Shown here piece by piece: positions 25,460 through 33,947 of a DNA stretch of 64,000 nt. Origin of the DNA: Luteolibacter sp. Y139 (lineage in GTDB: Bacteria > Verrucomicrobiota > Verrucomicrobiia > Verrucomicrobiales > Akkermansiaceae); NCBI RefSeq assembly GCF_038066715.1, contig NZ_JBBUKT010000004.1:1-64000 (forward strand), given 5' to 3'. The position numbers were made by a program, and so were the translations under genes. The notes under the pieces were generated by a model. It made no database searches, had not been told where the DNA came from, and worked only from the letters and a program-made list of their open reading frames with translations. Each line of letters opens with the position of its first letter. The stretch's first letter is position 1.

Positions 25460-26221
25460 TTACCTTGCCCGGGCTACGACGGTGACGATCTGCGCTTCAT
25501 CATCGACCGGAAGTTCGGGGTCGAAGTCGGCGAGGGCGTGGACGGCTTCGAAGCCGGACTTTTCGAGCAGACCCCGGAGCTGGCGTGGGGTGAACCAACG
25601 GAGGGCCTGCGTGGAGAGGTGCTCAGCCGCAACCGAGCCGCCGGCGTCGAGGAGTTCGTAGCGGTGCTCGCGGATGAGAACGCGGTTCTTGCGGTCGAGC
25701 TTGTGACAGGTGTGCACGGCAGCGCTGCGGCCATCCGGCAGGTTGGTACGATGATCCTCGTACCATTCTCCCTCCGGGAGCTCGCGATGGAGCTCGGCCA
25801 TCGGGATGAAGACGCTCAGGTAGAGGAGGCCGTCTTTTTCCAACAACCGGTGGAAGTGGGCGAGTGCCGCGGCGGGATCCGGTGCGAGCTGGAAGGTGAA
25901 GGCAGGTAGCAACAGCGAGTGATACTTCTTGCCGGGGTCGAAGACGGTCATGTCGCCCTCGTGGAGGATCGGATCGAGCGCAAGGGCTTCCGCGGATTTC
26001 TTGCAGAGATCTAGCATCTCACGGGAGAGCTCCAGACCTTCCACGATGTGGCCCTTTTGCAGCAGGGGCAGGAGCAGCCTGCCGGAGCCGCAGCCAATCT
26101 CCAGCGACGTGCCGGGATGGCCGCGCAGCAATTCATCCAGCATGGCGAGCTCGACCGGTTCGCCTTCATCCGCCCAGAAGGCATCGTGCAGCAGGGCTTC
26201 GAGAGAGGTGTAGGCGCTCAC
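25460..26221 (-). CDS. Class I SAM-dependent methyltransferase
   Basis: 253 residues. Motif I is LEIGCGSGRLLLPL (about 40-53), acidic motif II is GLELS, and a HFHRLLEKDGLLYLSVF strand follows; C-terminal beta region ends near 253. Rossmann-fold small-molecule methyltransferase of the Methyltransf_25/UbiE type; substrate not predictable. It is the first gene of the putative methyltransferase-GNAT-eboE operon. Confidence 0.87.
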   Translation of the reverse strand: MSAYTSLEALLHDAFWADEGEPVELAMLDELLRGHPGTSLEIGCGSGRLLLPLLQKGHIVEGLELSREMLDLCKKSAEALALDPILHEGDMTVFDPGKKYHSLLLPAFTFQLAPDPAAALAHFHRLLEKDGLLYLSVFIPMAELHRELPEGEWYEDHRTNLPDGRSAAVHTCHKLDRKNRVLIREHRYELLDAGGSVAAEHLSTQALRWFTPRQLRGLLEKSGFEAVHALADFDPELPVDDEAQIVTVVARAR

Positions 26222-26244
26222 GGGCGGAGCTTGGCGGTGGGAAC

Positions 26245-26286
26245 TGGGAAAAGAAAAGCCCGCACCGCGCGGTGGCGGTGCGGGCT
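26245..26286 (-). terminator. Rho-independent terminator of the 1391-residue PATR gene
   Basis: 12-bp GC stem (26257-26268 with 26275-26286), six-base loop. On the - strand it is followed by TTTTCTTTTCCC, a good U tract. It lies 25 bp past the stop at 26311. Confidence 0.88.
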
Positions 26287-26310
26287 GTGAAGCGGATCGT
26301 TACCAAACGA

Positions 26311-29300
26311 TCAGCTGGCGGGATCGATCACCACGCGCATGTATTCCCGCGGATCACCGGTGATCGGGCCGGGGCTGCGGAAGGTGCGGTAGGTCCAGCC
26401 GGTTTGCAGGGCGGGAAGCCCGGTTTGGATGGTGGTGGCGTCTGCGCCGGTGACTTCGCTCACCTGAAGGTTCCAAGTGCCGGTGTCATCGCTGGCCTGG
26501 ATGTGGTAGAGGACGCCATCGGCTGTGCCGGTCAATTCGGTGGTGCCGGTGAAGCTCACTCCGGTGCGCACCGGCAGGGTGATCGTGAGCGCCTGCTGGC
26601 CGCCGACGGTTCCGACCTTGCCGACCACTTTGCCGGAGGAGGTTCCGGACAAGGCGGTGCTGTTCAATGCGAACTCCATGAGGTTGATCTGGCCGTCCTT
26701 GTCGGGATCGGCGGTCGGGTCATTGTTCGCCGGAGTCAGTCCTTCGGCGGTGGCCCACGAGCTGTATGCGGACACCGCGCCAGCGGTGTAGACGAGCTGG
26801 ATGGTGTTTGCGCTCATCTGGACTGCCCAGGTGCCGGTTCCGGGGAAGCCGGTGGCATCGATCTGGATGGCCGCGGGATCGAAGCCGGTGATGGGCGAGG
26901 TGGAGGTGGCGATGGTCAGGGTCTTGTTCGTTTCGGTGAAGCCGGTGGGTGTGCCGGTGGGATGGATGACCAGCTTGTTCAAGGGCGTGGCGGTGATCAC
27001 CAGGGAATTGGCCGTCAGGTGATCCCAGTCGGTGCCGAGGGTGGTGCCGGCCCAATTGGCAATCTCGACCACGTAGTCGGAGTCGGGTGTGAAGGTCACG
27101 GTGCCGCTGGAGGTCAGGTTCCCGGTCAGAGGGTTGACGCCACCGGGGTTAACGGTGCCATTGACGGTGGTGTTGCCGATGGTGCCGAAGCCGCCGATGG
27201 AGCCATTGGCATTCACCAGCAGCGTGCCGCCGAGGTTGCCGTGGACACGCATCGCGCCGGCATTGATCGTGGTGCCGCCGGTGTGGGTGGCAGTGCAAGC
27301 GGCGTCAAGCACCAGAGCGCCGTCGCCGTTCTTGATCAGAGTGCCGACGACTTCGGCCGGGTCGCTGTTGATGTAGTTCGCGAGGTCCGGAGCGACCGTG
27401 GTGATGGTGCCGGCGCCGATGTTAAACGTGCGGGTGCCATTGAGGCGGACGACGTTCAGCTTCGTCCCGGTGTAGCCGCCATTGCTGAAGGACATGTTGC
27501 CCGTGGTGGTGACGTCGCCGGAGAGGTTGAGGATGGCATCGAATTCCGCGGTGTTGAATTTCACCTGAACATCGCCGGCGCTGGCGGTGATGCCGCCGGC
27601 TCCGACGTTCATGATGGAGGTATTGGAACCGGCCGCCACGCGCAGGATCGCGGTCGGAGAGGTCATCACCACGGCGTTGACGTTGGCGGTGTTGTTGCTG
27701 GCGACGCCGAGAATGCCTTGGTTGATGGTGCCGGTATTGGTGACGGTGGCGTTGTTTCTCAGGATGAGCTGGGTGGTCGCGACCGAGCCGTTGACGATGG
27801 CATTGGCGAAGGTTTCCTTGCCCGGCGTGCCGGGGATGGAGTCGGCGCTGCTGCCCAGAGCACTGATCGTGGCGGTGTCAGGGATCTGCTCGTCGGCGAG
27901 GATGTTCAGCACGCCGGTTCCGGTGATGGCGACATTGCCGCCCACGGCATTGACCGAGGCCGACTTGGAGAGCTGCAGCGTGCCGTTGCTGACGGTGGTG
28001 AGGCCGGTGTTGGTATTGGCGATCGCGCTGCCCGAGATGATGACCGTGCCCCCGGCTGCTTCCAGTTCGCCGCTGCCGGAGACCGCGTCGTTGATAGACC
28101 CGCCGGCGGGGAAGCGCACCTTGCCGCCGGTGATCGCCAAGGGCCCGTTGATCGAGGTGGAGACCGGGAAGCTCATGGTGCCTGCTTGCGCCTTCTCCAG
28201 GATGCCTAGACCGGAGAGCGTATTCGAGAAGTCGTAGTTGTCCGGCCGGTTGAGCAAGAGCCTGCCGGAGTTGTCGATGTTACCGGCAACCTGACCCGCG
28301 CCGGCAGTGACGCCGTCGCCGAGACGAAGGGTGCCAGCCTCGATGACGGTGCCCCCGGAGTAGTCATTGGGGGTGGTATTGGCGAGAGTGAGCGTGCCGG
28401 TGCCTTTCTTGGAGAGGCGGGCGAAGCCGGTCAGCTTGCCGCTGCCATTGAACGTGTAGTCCTTTGCCGTGTTGTCCACGACCACCTCCGTGGGGGAAAG
28501 GGTAGTGGTGAGGTTGACCGTGCCGGTGCCAGTGGCGGTGTCATCGAAGTTGACGGAGTCGGCGGCGGAGGTGCCCTGAATGTAGCGCGTGGAGGCATTG
28601 GTGACCGTTGTCTTCCAGTTCGCGGTGCCTGAGCCTCCCAAGCCATCGGGATCGATGTCCCAATTGTCGGAGAGGTTGCCATTCCACTTTACCTCTTCGG
28701 AGGAGGAGATCGTGAGGCTGATTTGCGATCCGGAATTGGTCAGCGAACCGGCGGTGCGGGTCGGCAGGACGAGATTGAGACCGGAGACCGCTGTGCCCGC
28801 ATAGCCCGTGTAGTCGGCGAGCGCGAATGTTCCAGGGGTAAGATTGCTACCGGCGATCTTGATGGTGGACGGTCCATTGAAGGTCAGTGCGCCGACCGAA
28901 AGCAAGGGGCTGAGTGGATTGCCCGAGGTGCCGTAGTCGAACTGAAGGGTGCCGCCCGTGGTGGAACCGACGGTGACATTTCCCGTGATCAAGGTAGGGC
29001 CGCTGCCTTCGTAGAGGGCCCCGTAGGTGGCTCCGTCGGCGACAGTGACCGCGGTGACGCCGGTTTGATCGGGGGTGGCTACCAGAGTGCCGCCGCTGAC
29101 CGTGGTGGCACCGGTGTAGTTGTTGAATCCGGTCAGGCGGAGCAGGCCGGGGCCGGTCTTGGTGACGTTGGTGACGGCGGCTGGCAGTGTGGTCCCATTC
29201 GTGATCGCACCGGAGAATTCGCCGGCACCCACTGTGATGGTTGCGGCGGCGGTGGTGCTGGAATTGGTCACGGTTCCAGAGCCTTGGAGTTTCCCGAGCT

Positions 29301-30486
29301 GGACGCCGACGCCGTTGACTTGAAGGACATTGAGGTCGCCGACGTTCCAAGTCGCGGCGGCGCTGCCTGAGTTGGCAGTGCCGAGTCGCAGGCTGCGGTT
29401 GCCGCTGGCACCGTTCAGCGTGATCGTCCCGGAGTAGCCGCTGCTGTCACCGGCAAGCCGCCAGTAGCCATTGGCGCCGGTGGCGGTGTTGAGATAGGTG
29501 ATGTTGCCGGAGCCTGTCAGGGTGCCGGTGAGGTTTGCGCCGTTGGCTGGATTGCCGCCGCCCGCGACCCGGACGGTAGTCGCTCCATTGACCGAGATGT
29601 TGCCGGTGGTGTTGTTCGGGCCGGTGGAGTCGGTCTGGAAGCTGAGGCCGGAATTGGCATTGAGGGTGATATTGCCGCTCTGGGTAGCGGAAAGGCCATC
29701 GGTATTGGTCCGGATGCTGAAGATGCCGCCATTCACGGTGACCGGGGCGGCGCATGCCATGGATACTCCCCCCGTGCCGCTGTTCGCCTGGATCCGCAGC
29801 GTGCCGCTGCTGACGATCAGGTTGACGTTGTTATTGATCGTGGTGACCCGGCTGGAACCGCCTTGAATGGTGAAGAAGTCATTCCCGGAATTGATCGTTC
29901 CGTTGCTGATCGTGTAGCCGCTGGTGATTGTGATCTGACCGGCTCCGGTGGTGGTCAGGGTGTTGCCGTTGAGATTGACCGGGACCGCCGCCGCCTGAGC
30001 GATGAAAACGATGTCTTCCCCGTTGTTGGACCCGGTCGGATTCACGTTGGTGTTGGCGTTGGCTACGTTCCAGGTCTGGCTGGCTCCGAGCGTCAGCTTG
30101 GACTGGCCGTAGAACGTCTGGAAAGCGGTCGAGGCATCGATGCCTCCGGCTCCGATCGTCAAGGTGTTGGCGGAACTGGTGTTCTGAAATCCGACAAAAC
30201 GAGTGGCTTGGTTCCTGGTGCCTCCGACATTGGTGATTTTGATTCCTTGGACACTGAGATCTGCGCCCATTTGAGAGAGTGCGGTTGCGGCAGATGCCGT
30301 GTCCGCGAAGGTGCTATTCCAGAGCATCACGTCGCTGGTTCCGGGGACGGCGCCGGCGGCATCCCATGCGCCGCCGAGATTCAGGGCGGTATTGTTGAAG
30401 AGCTTTGGCAGTTCTGCGCCTTGGGAGATGGCCTGAAGGCAGAAAAGGAGGCAATAGGTGTAGTTTGGGTACAATGGGGTTTTCAT
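26311..30486 (-). CDS. Giant PATR beta-helix surface protein
   Basis: 1391 residues from the ATG at 30486 (context AGACCCATG, signal peptide about 1-24). Almost the whole chain is repetitive Gly/Thr/Asn/Ser-rich beta-helix, with several clear PATR units (for example a K-T-G-P-G-L-L-R-L-T-G-F-N-N-Y-T-G unit and a K-K-G-T-G-T-L-T-L-A unit). The C-terminal module (about 1245-1391) begins AYSSWATAEGL, has a TADPDKDGQIN loop and ends EYMRVVIDPAS. No enzyme domain or autotransporter barrel is seen; an adhesin or glycan-binding role is inferred. A hairpin precedes the start and a strong terminator follows. Confidence 0.82.
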   Translation of the reverse strand: MKTPLYPNYTYCLLFCLQAISQGAELPKLFNNTALNLGGAWDAAGAVPGTSDVMLWNSTFADTASAATALSQMGADLSVQGIKITNVGGTRNQATRFVGFQNTSSANTLTIGAGGIDASTAFQTFYGQSKLTLGASQTWNVANANTNVNPTGSNNGEDIVFIAQAAAVPVNLNGNTLTTTGAGQITITSGYTISNGTINSGNDFFTIQGGSSRVTTINNNVNLIVSSGTLRIQANSGTGGVSMACAAPVTVNGGIFSIRTNTDGLSATQSGNITLNANSGLSFQTDSTGPNNTTGNISVNGATTVRVAGGGNPANGANLTGTLTGSGNITYLNTATGANGYWRLAGDSSGYSGTITLNGASGNRSLRLGTANSGSAAATWNVGDLNVLQVNGVGVQLGKLQGSGTVTNSSTTAAATITVGAGEFSGAITNGTTLPAAVTNVTKTGPGLLRLTGFNNYTGATTVSGGTLVATPDQTGVTAVTVADGATYGALYEGSGPTLITGNVTVGSTTGGTLQFDYGTSGNPLSPLLSVGALTFNGPSTIKIAGSNLTPGTFALADYTGYAGTAVSGLNLVLPTRTAGSLTNSGSQISLTISSSEEVKWNGNLSDNWDIDPDGLGGSGTANWKTTVTNASTRYIQGTSAADSVNFDDTATGTGTVNLTTTLSPTEVVVDNTAKDYTFNGSGKLTGFARLSKKGTGTLTLANTTPNDYSGGTVIEAGTLRLGDGVTAGAGQVAGNIDNSGRLLLNRPDNYDFSNTLSGLGILEKAQAGTMSFPVSTSINGPLAITGGKVRFPAGGSINDAVSGSGELEAAGGTVIISGSAIANTNTGLTTVSNGTLQLSKSASVNAVGGNVAITGTGVLNILADEQIPDTATISALGSSADSIPGTPGKETFANAIVNGSVATTQLILRNNATVTNTGTINQGILGVASNNTANVNAVVMTSPTAILRVAAGSNTSIMNVGAGGITASAGDVQVKFNTAEFDAILNLSGDVTTTGNMSFSNGGYTGTKLNVVRLNGTRTFNIGAGTITTVAPDLANYINSDPAEVVGTLIKNGDGALVLDAACTATHTGGTTINAGAMRVHGNLGGTLLVNANGSIGGFGTIGNTTVNGTVNPGGVNPLTGNLTSSGTVTFTPDSDYVVEIANWAGTTLGTDWDHLTANSLVITATPLNKLVIHPTGTPTGFTETNKTLTIATSTSPITGFDPAAIQIDATGFPGTGTWAVQMSANTIQLVYTAGAVSAYSSWATAEGLTPANNDPTADPDKDGQINLMEFALNSTALSGTSSGKVVGKVGTVGGQQALTITLPVRTGVSFTGTTELTGTADGVLYHIQASDDTGTWNLQVSEVTGADATTIQTGLPALQTGWTYRTFRSPGPITGDPREYMRVVIDPAS

Positions 30487-30502
30487 GGGTCTTTTGCGTT
30501 CT

Positions 30503-30531
30503 GGAAAAAGGGAATTGGGTTTCCTTTTTCC
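30503..30531 (-). promoter_or_regulatory. 5'-UTR hairpin before the giant PATR gene
   Basis: Perfect 9-bp arms GGAAAAAGG and CCTTTTTCC with an 11-base loop, ending 16 bases before the ATG at 30486. It could affect translation or mRNA stability; there is no direct evidence. Confidence 0.4.
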
Positions 30532-30694
30532 AATCTCTTGCATGCAAATCTTTGCAGCCGGTCGTGTCTAGCTGAAACGGGAGGTTTTTGTATGACAACT
30601 CGTTGTCTGCCAAAAGAGATCGTTTCGTACGCCTGTCGCCTTTTAAGGGCGGAAGCCCGCTTGACAGGGAGGGGCCCGGTTCCTTGCCTGCCGC

Positions 30695-31690
30695 ATGGCC
30701 ATCCGCTTCCGGGTGCTCGGCGCGGCCGGGTCTGACAACGCGCTGCACGTGGAGATCGATAGCGGGCATGCGGTGAGCCGTCTGCTCTTCGACTGCGGGG
30801 AGGGTTGTCTAGGAGCACTGGCGCCGTCGGATGTGCTGGCGATCGATCACGTCTTTTTCTCGCACTTCCACATGGATCATGTGGCGGGCTTTGACGGGTT
30901 TTTCCGGATGAATTTCGCCCGCGAGGGGAACAACAACCGAATCTGGGGGCCGCCGGGGACCGGGAAGATCTTGCATCACCGCTTCCGCAGCTACCTGTGG
31001 AATCTCCACGAGAATCTCGGCGCGACCTGGCGCGTCTCGGAGATCGGAGAGACAGAGGTCCAGACGTGGCGTCATGAGCTGCCGGAGGCGTTCGAAACCG
31101 CTCACGAGGAAGCTGCGATGGTGCGGGAAGGGCGGGTAATTCTGGAGGAAGAGGATTTCATCGTGGAGGCGATGGCGCTGGATCACCTGACGGTGAGCAT
31201 GGCCTACAAGGTCACGGAGAAGACCCGGTGGAACATTGATCCGGAGCGGCTGGCCGCGCTCGGGATGAGGCCGGGTGCGTGGCTGAAGTCGTTGAAGGAT
31301 CCGGTGGCCCTGCCGGATGATGCAATGGTGGAAGGGCGGCGGGCGGGGGAGCTGCGGGCGGAGCTATTGGTCGCGACGCCGGGGGACTCGGTGGCGTATT
31401 TGACGGACTTCCTTTTGGATGAGGCGGCGGCGGCGAAATTGGTGCCGTGGCTGAGCGGGTGCGGTCACGTGGTGTGCGAGTCCCAGTACCGCGTGGCGGA
31501 TGTGGAGCTGGCGCAGAAGAACTATCACATGACGTCTGCCCAGGTGGCGACGCTGGCGCGGGATGCAGGGGTGAAGGAACTCGTGCTATTTCACGTGTCC
31601 GGGCGCTATGTGGCCGAGGAACGGGCGGCGCTGTTAGAAGAGGCGCGGGAGGTGTTTCCCGGGGCTCGGTTTCCGGAGGGGTGGATGTGA
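30695..31690 (+). CDS. Metallo-beta-lactamase-fold protein, tRNase Z-like
   Basis: 331 residues. Zinc motif SHFHMDHVAG (about 56-65), a further Asp in YLTDF and His in LFHVSGRY, matching the short tRNase Z/ElaC pattern, with an early FDCGEGC. It may process tRNA 3' ends, though the exosite arm is not obvious, so another RNase Z-type hydrolase is possible. It converges with the small secreted protein gene, 16 bp away. Confidence 0.8.
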   Translation: MAIRFRVLGAAGSDNALHVEIDSGHAVSRLLFDCGEGCLGALAPSDVLAIDHVFFSHFHMDHVAGFDGFFRMNFAREGNNNRIWGPPGTGKILHHRFRSYLWNLHENLGATWRVSEIGETEVQTWRHELPEAFETAHEEAAMVREGRVILEEEDFIVEAMALDHLTVSMAYKVTEKTRWNIDPERLAALGMRPGAWLKSLKDPVALPDDAMVEGRRAGELRAELLVATPGDSVAYLTDFLLDEAAAAKLVPWLSGCGHVVCESQYRVADVELAQKNYHMTSAQVATLARDAGVKELVLFHVSGRYVAEERAALLEEAREVFPGARFPEGWM

Positions 31691-31706
31691 GGAGCGTGGA
31701 CACTCC

Positions 31707-32213
31707 TTAGCCGCAGAGCTCATCCTGTCGGGCGAGCAGTACCTTGAGTTGCTGGATTTCCTCGCTCCTCGCGATCATGCGGTCGGCGGCTTCGCCGACT
31801 TTCACGGCGGCCTCGCGCTGGGCTTCGAGGGTGGCCAGCTTGGCGACATGCTCGCGCAGGCGGATCAGGCGCTGTTCGGCGGCATCGGACTTCGGTTCGT
31901 CGCCGAGGCGCGACCACGCTTCGACATTGTGGCTGAGGCAGACGAGGCGGGCGGCGAGGTCGTGATGGCCCGCGCGGATTTCCTCCATGAGGCCGCGGCG
32001 GCGGTGGATTTCGGAGCGGCGGGCGGCGTCTTTTTCGGGATGGAGCGCCGTGGACTTCGACGGTAGGGCCTCCGAGCGCAGGCGGCTGACCCAGAAGGTT
32101 TTCACCTGCTCCACGGTGAGCACGCGGTCGGATGGAGGCACTAGAGGAAAATGGGCCGCCGAAAACGGGGCTAGCGCCGAAAGAAACAGGGGCGCGATGC
32201 GAGAGAAGATCAT
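31707..32213 (-). CDS. Small secreted coiled-coil protein of unknown function
   Basis: 168 residues. Hydrophobic signal-like N-terminus (1-20), then a helical, charged chain (about 50-165) with heptad-like Leu/Ala spacing (RLIRLREHVAKLATLEAQ). No known domain recognised. The start codon shares the bases CATG with the ATG proposed for the divergent membrane-protein gene, so one of the two starts is probably further inside. The signal peptide favours this reading over the other open frames here. Confidence 0.55.
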   Translation of the reverse strand: MIFSRIAPLFLSALAPFSAAHFPLVPPSDRVLTVEQVKTFWVSRLRSEALPSKSTALHPEKDAARRSEIHRRRGLMEEIRAGHHDLAARLVCLSHNVEAWSRLGDEPKSDAAEQRLIRLREHVAKLATLEAQREAAVKVGEAADRMIARSEEIQQLKVLLARQDELCG

Positions 32214-32973
32214 GACCTTGAGACGAGAGGGCCTTGAAGTTCATTCAACGGGCGTCAGTGTCCGCGGCGTGAGCGAGCCGACTGGAGTGACGCGCGAGGC
32301 CCCGTGGCGGGCCGGCCTGCGTGCGGTGCGGGCCAACGTGCTGCCCGGACTGATCGTGCAGGGTGCGATGGTGGTGCTGTTGGTGCTCTACTACTTCTAT
32401 CCGCCGGCGCAGGGCGTGTTTCTGCGGCTGGCGAAGACGAAGGAAGCTTGGGGATTCGGCTACAGCATTCTGGCGGCAGCGATCGCGGGAGCGGTGGTGC
32501 CGGAGCTGCTGCGCGTGCTGATCAACCAGCGCGGGCGGGTGCTGGTGAAGAACCTCCGGGAGTTGCTATTCACGGTGCCGTTCTGGGGAGGGATGGGCTT
32601 CATCGTGGATGTCTTTTACCGCTGCCAGGCGCAGTGGTTTGGAGACGAGCCGGTGCCCTCGGTGGTGATCCCGCAGGTGCTGGTGGACCAGTTTCTCTAT
32701 AATCCGCTCTACGCGGCGCCGGTCACCGTGTGGCTGTTCGATTGGAAGAATCGCGGCTACCGGATGACTCGTGATTTCTTTACCGTGCGCTACTACCGGG
32801 ATCACGTCGTGCCGGCTTTGTTCGCGACGTGGGGCGTGTGGATTCCGGTGGTGACGGTGCTTTATCTGCTGCCGGAGCCGGTGCAGATCCCGCTGTTCTC
32901 ACTGGCGCTATCGCTGTGGGCGATTCTGTATGCGTGGATGAGCGAGGATCAGGCACGACGTGCTGCGGCATGA
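32212..32973 (+). CDS. Mpv17/PMP22-like membrane protein
   Basis: 253 residues if translation starts at the ATG at 32212; a GTG at 32269 would give 234 and avoid the divergent overlap. Four membrane segments. The segment VLVDQFLYNPLYAAPVTVWL matches the K-x-x-x-D-Q-x-x-x-x-P pattern of the mitochondrial/peroxisomal Mpv17/PMP22 family, and the C-terminal WGVWIPVVTVLYLLPE then LFSLALSLWAILYAWMSE matches its W-x-x-W-P...W-x-x-Y-L-S ending. The function of bacterial relatives is unknown. The stop overlaps the kinase start by ATGA. Confidence 0.7.
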   Translation: MTLRREGLEVHSTGVSVRGVSEPTGVTREAPWRAGLRAVRANVLPGLIVQGAMVVLLVLYYFYPPAQGVFLRLAKTKEAWGFGYSILAAAIAGAVVPELLRVLINQRGRVLVKNLRELLFTVPFWGGMGFIVDVFYRCQAQWFGDEPVPSVVIPQVLVDQFLYNPLYAAPVTVWLFDWKNRGYRMTRDFFTVRYYRDHVVPALFATWGVWIPVVTVLYLLPEPVQIPLFSLALSLWAILYAWMSEDQARRAAA

Positions 32974-33818
32974 GCACCGGGGCCACGCCGGTGGATGAGG
33001 GCATCGCGGAATCACTCGGTTCGGCGGTTTGCGAGGCGTCGCCGGTTGGCGGTGGCTGCATTCATCACGCACGGCGGCTGGAACTCGCGGATGGAAGGCG
33101 GGTCTTCGTGAAGTCCGGGGCAGGGCAGGCAGCTGCCATGCTTGAGGCGGAGGCGCGGGGATTGGAGCTGCTCGCGCCTCACATTCGCGTGCCGCAATTG
33201 CTGGCGAAGGGGGAGATGGGTGGGGTCCATTGGCTCGCGATGGAGTGGCTGGATCTCCGTCCGCTTGATGCATGGACGTGGGAAAATTTCGGGCGGGCGC
33301 TGGACGGACTTCATCGGGTCACGCGGCCGATGTGCGGACTCGAGCAGGACAACTTCATCGGCGGCACCCCTCAGGAAAACGGGCCGCTGCGTTCGTGGTG
33401 CGAGTTCTTCATCGAGCGCAGGCTCAAGCCGCAGCTCCGGCTGGCCCGCAAGCATCACCTGCCGGAGCGGGAGATCGTAGCGGCTGCGGAGCGTTTGCTG
33501 GCGGATCACCATCCGGTGCCGTCCTTGCTTCACGGCGATCTCTGGAGCGGCAATGCTGCGGCGCTGCCGGATGGTGCCGGCGTGGTCTTCGATCCTGCTC
33601 CCTACTTCGGCGATGCGGAGACGGACATCGCCATGCTACAGCTTTTCAGTGGTGCTTTGCCCGCGGCCTTCTATCGAGGCTACCAATGGCTGAGTGGCAC
33701 GCCCGATCGCCGCCGCCGGAGGCTCTACGACCTCTACCACGCGCTCAACCACCTGAACCTCTTCGGGACCAGCTACCTATCGATGGTTCGGCGCTGTTTG
33801 GACGAGATGGGTAGCTAG
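32970..33818 (+). CDS. Fructosamine kinase family protein
   Basis: 282 residues from the ATG at 32970, overlapping the stop of the membrane-protein gene. Kinase-like fold with catalytic HGDLWSGN (about 189-196), Mg-binding DPAPYFGDAE-D (about 207-216) and an N-terminal FVKSG lysine strand. Family members phosphorylate ketosamines formed by sugar glycation, leading to deglycation of proteins or amines. Located just before the fructan locus, but separated by 129 bp with inverted repeats. Confidence 0.88.
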   Translation: MSTGATPVDEGIAESLGSAVCEASPVGGGCIHHARRLELADGRRVFVKSGAGQAAAMLEAEARGLELLAPHIRVPQLLAKGEMGGVHWLAMEWLDLRPLDAWTWENFGRALDGLHRVTRPMCGLEQDNFIGGTPQENGPLRSWCEFFIERRLKPQLRLARKHHLPEREIVAAAERLLADHHPVPSLLHGDLWSGNAAALPDGAGVVFDPAPYFGDAETDIAMLQLFSGALPAAFYRGYQWLSGTPDRRRRRLYDLYHALNHLNLFGTSYLSMVRRCLDEMGS

Positions 33819-33828
33819 CAATTGATTT

Positions 33829-33870
33829 TTACAGATTTTGAATCTGTAAGGGCACCTTTGTGCAAAAGGT
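33829..33870. promoter_or_regulatory. Two inverted repeats upstream of the fructan operon
   Basis: TTACAGATT-TTG-AATCTGTAA (33829-33849, perfect 9-bp arms), then ACCTTT-GTGCA-AAAGGT (33854-33870). They lie in an unusually AT-rich gap after the kinase stop and 78-119 bp before the sugar porter. The first could be a terminator of the kinase operon or an operator; the second could be an operator. Confidence 0.45.
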
Positions 33871-33947
33871 AAACAGGGATGGATTGCAGGCTGGGGGGCG
33901 GGGTCGTCACGTTGGCCATCAGTAAACCCTAGCAGTAACCCTTGAAC

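Noticed and set aside
26272..28209. 645-codon + strand frame opposite the giant PATR gene
   Set aside because: Low-complexity Gly/Val/Asp-rich shadow of the PATR repeats; no start signals or domains.
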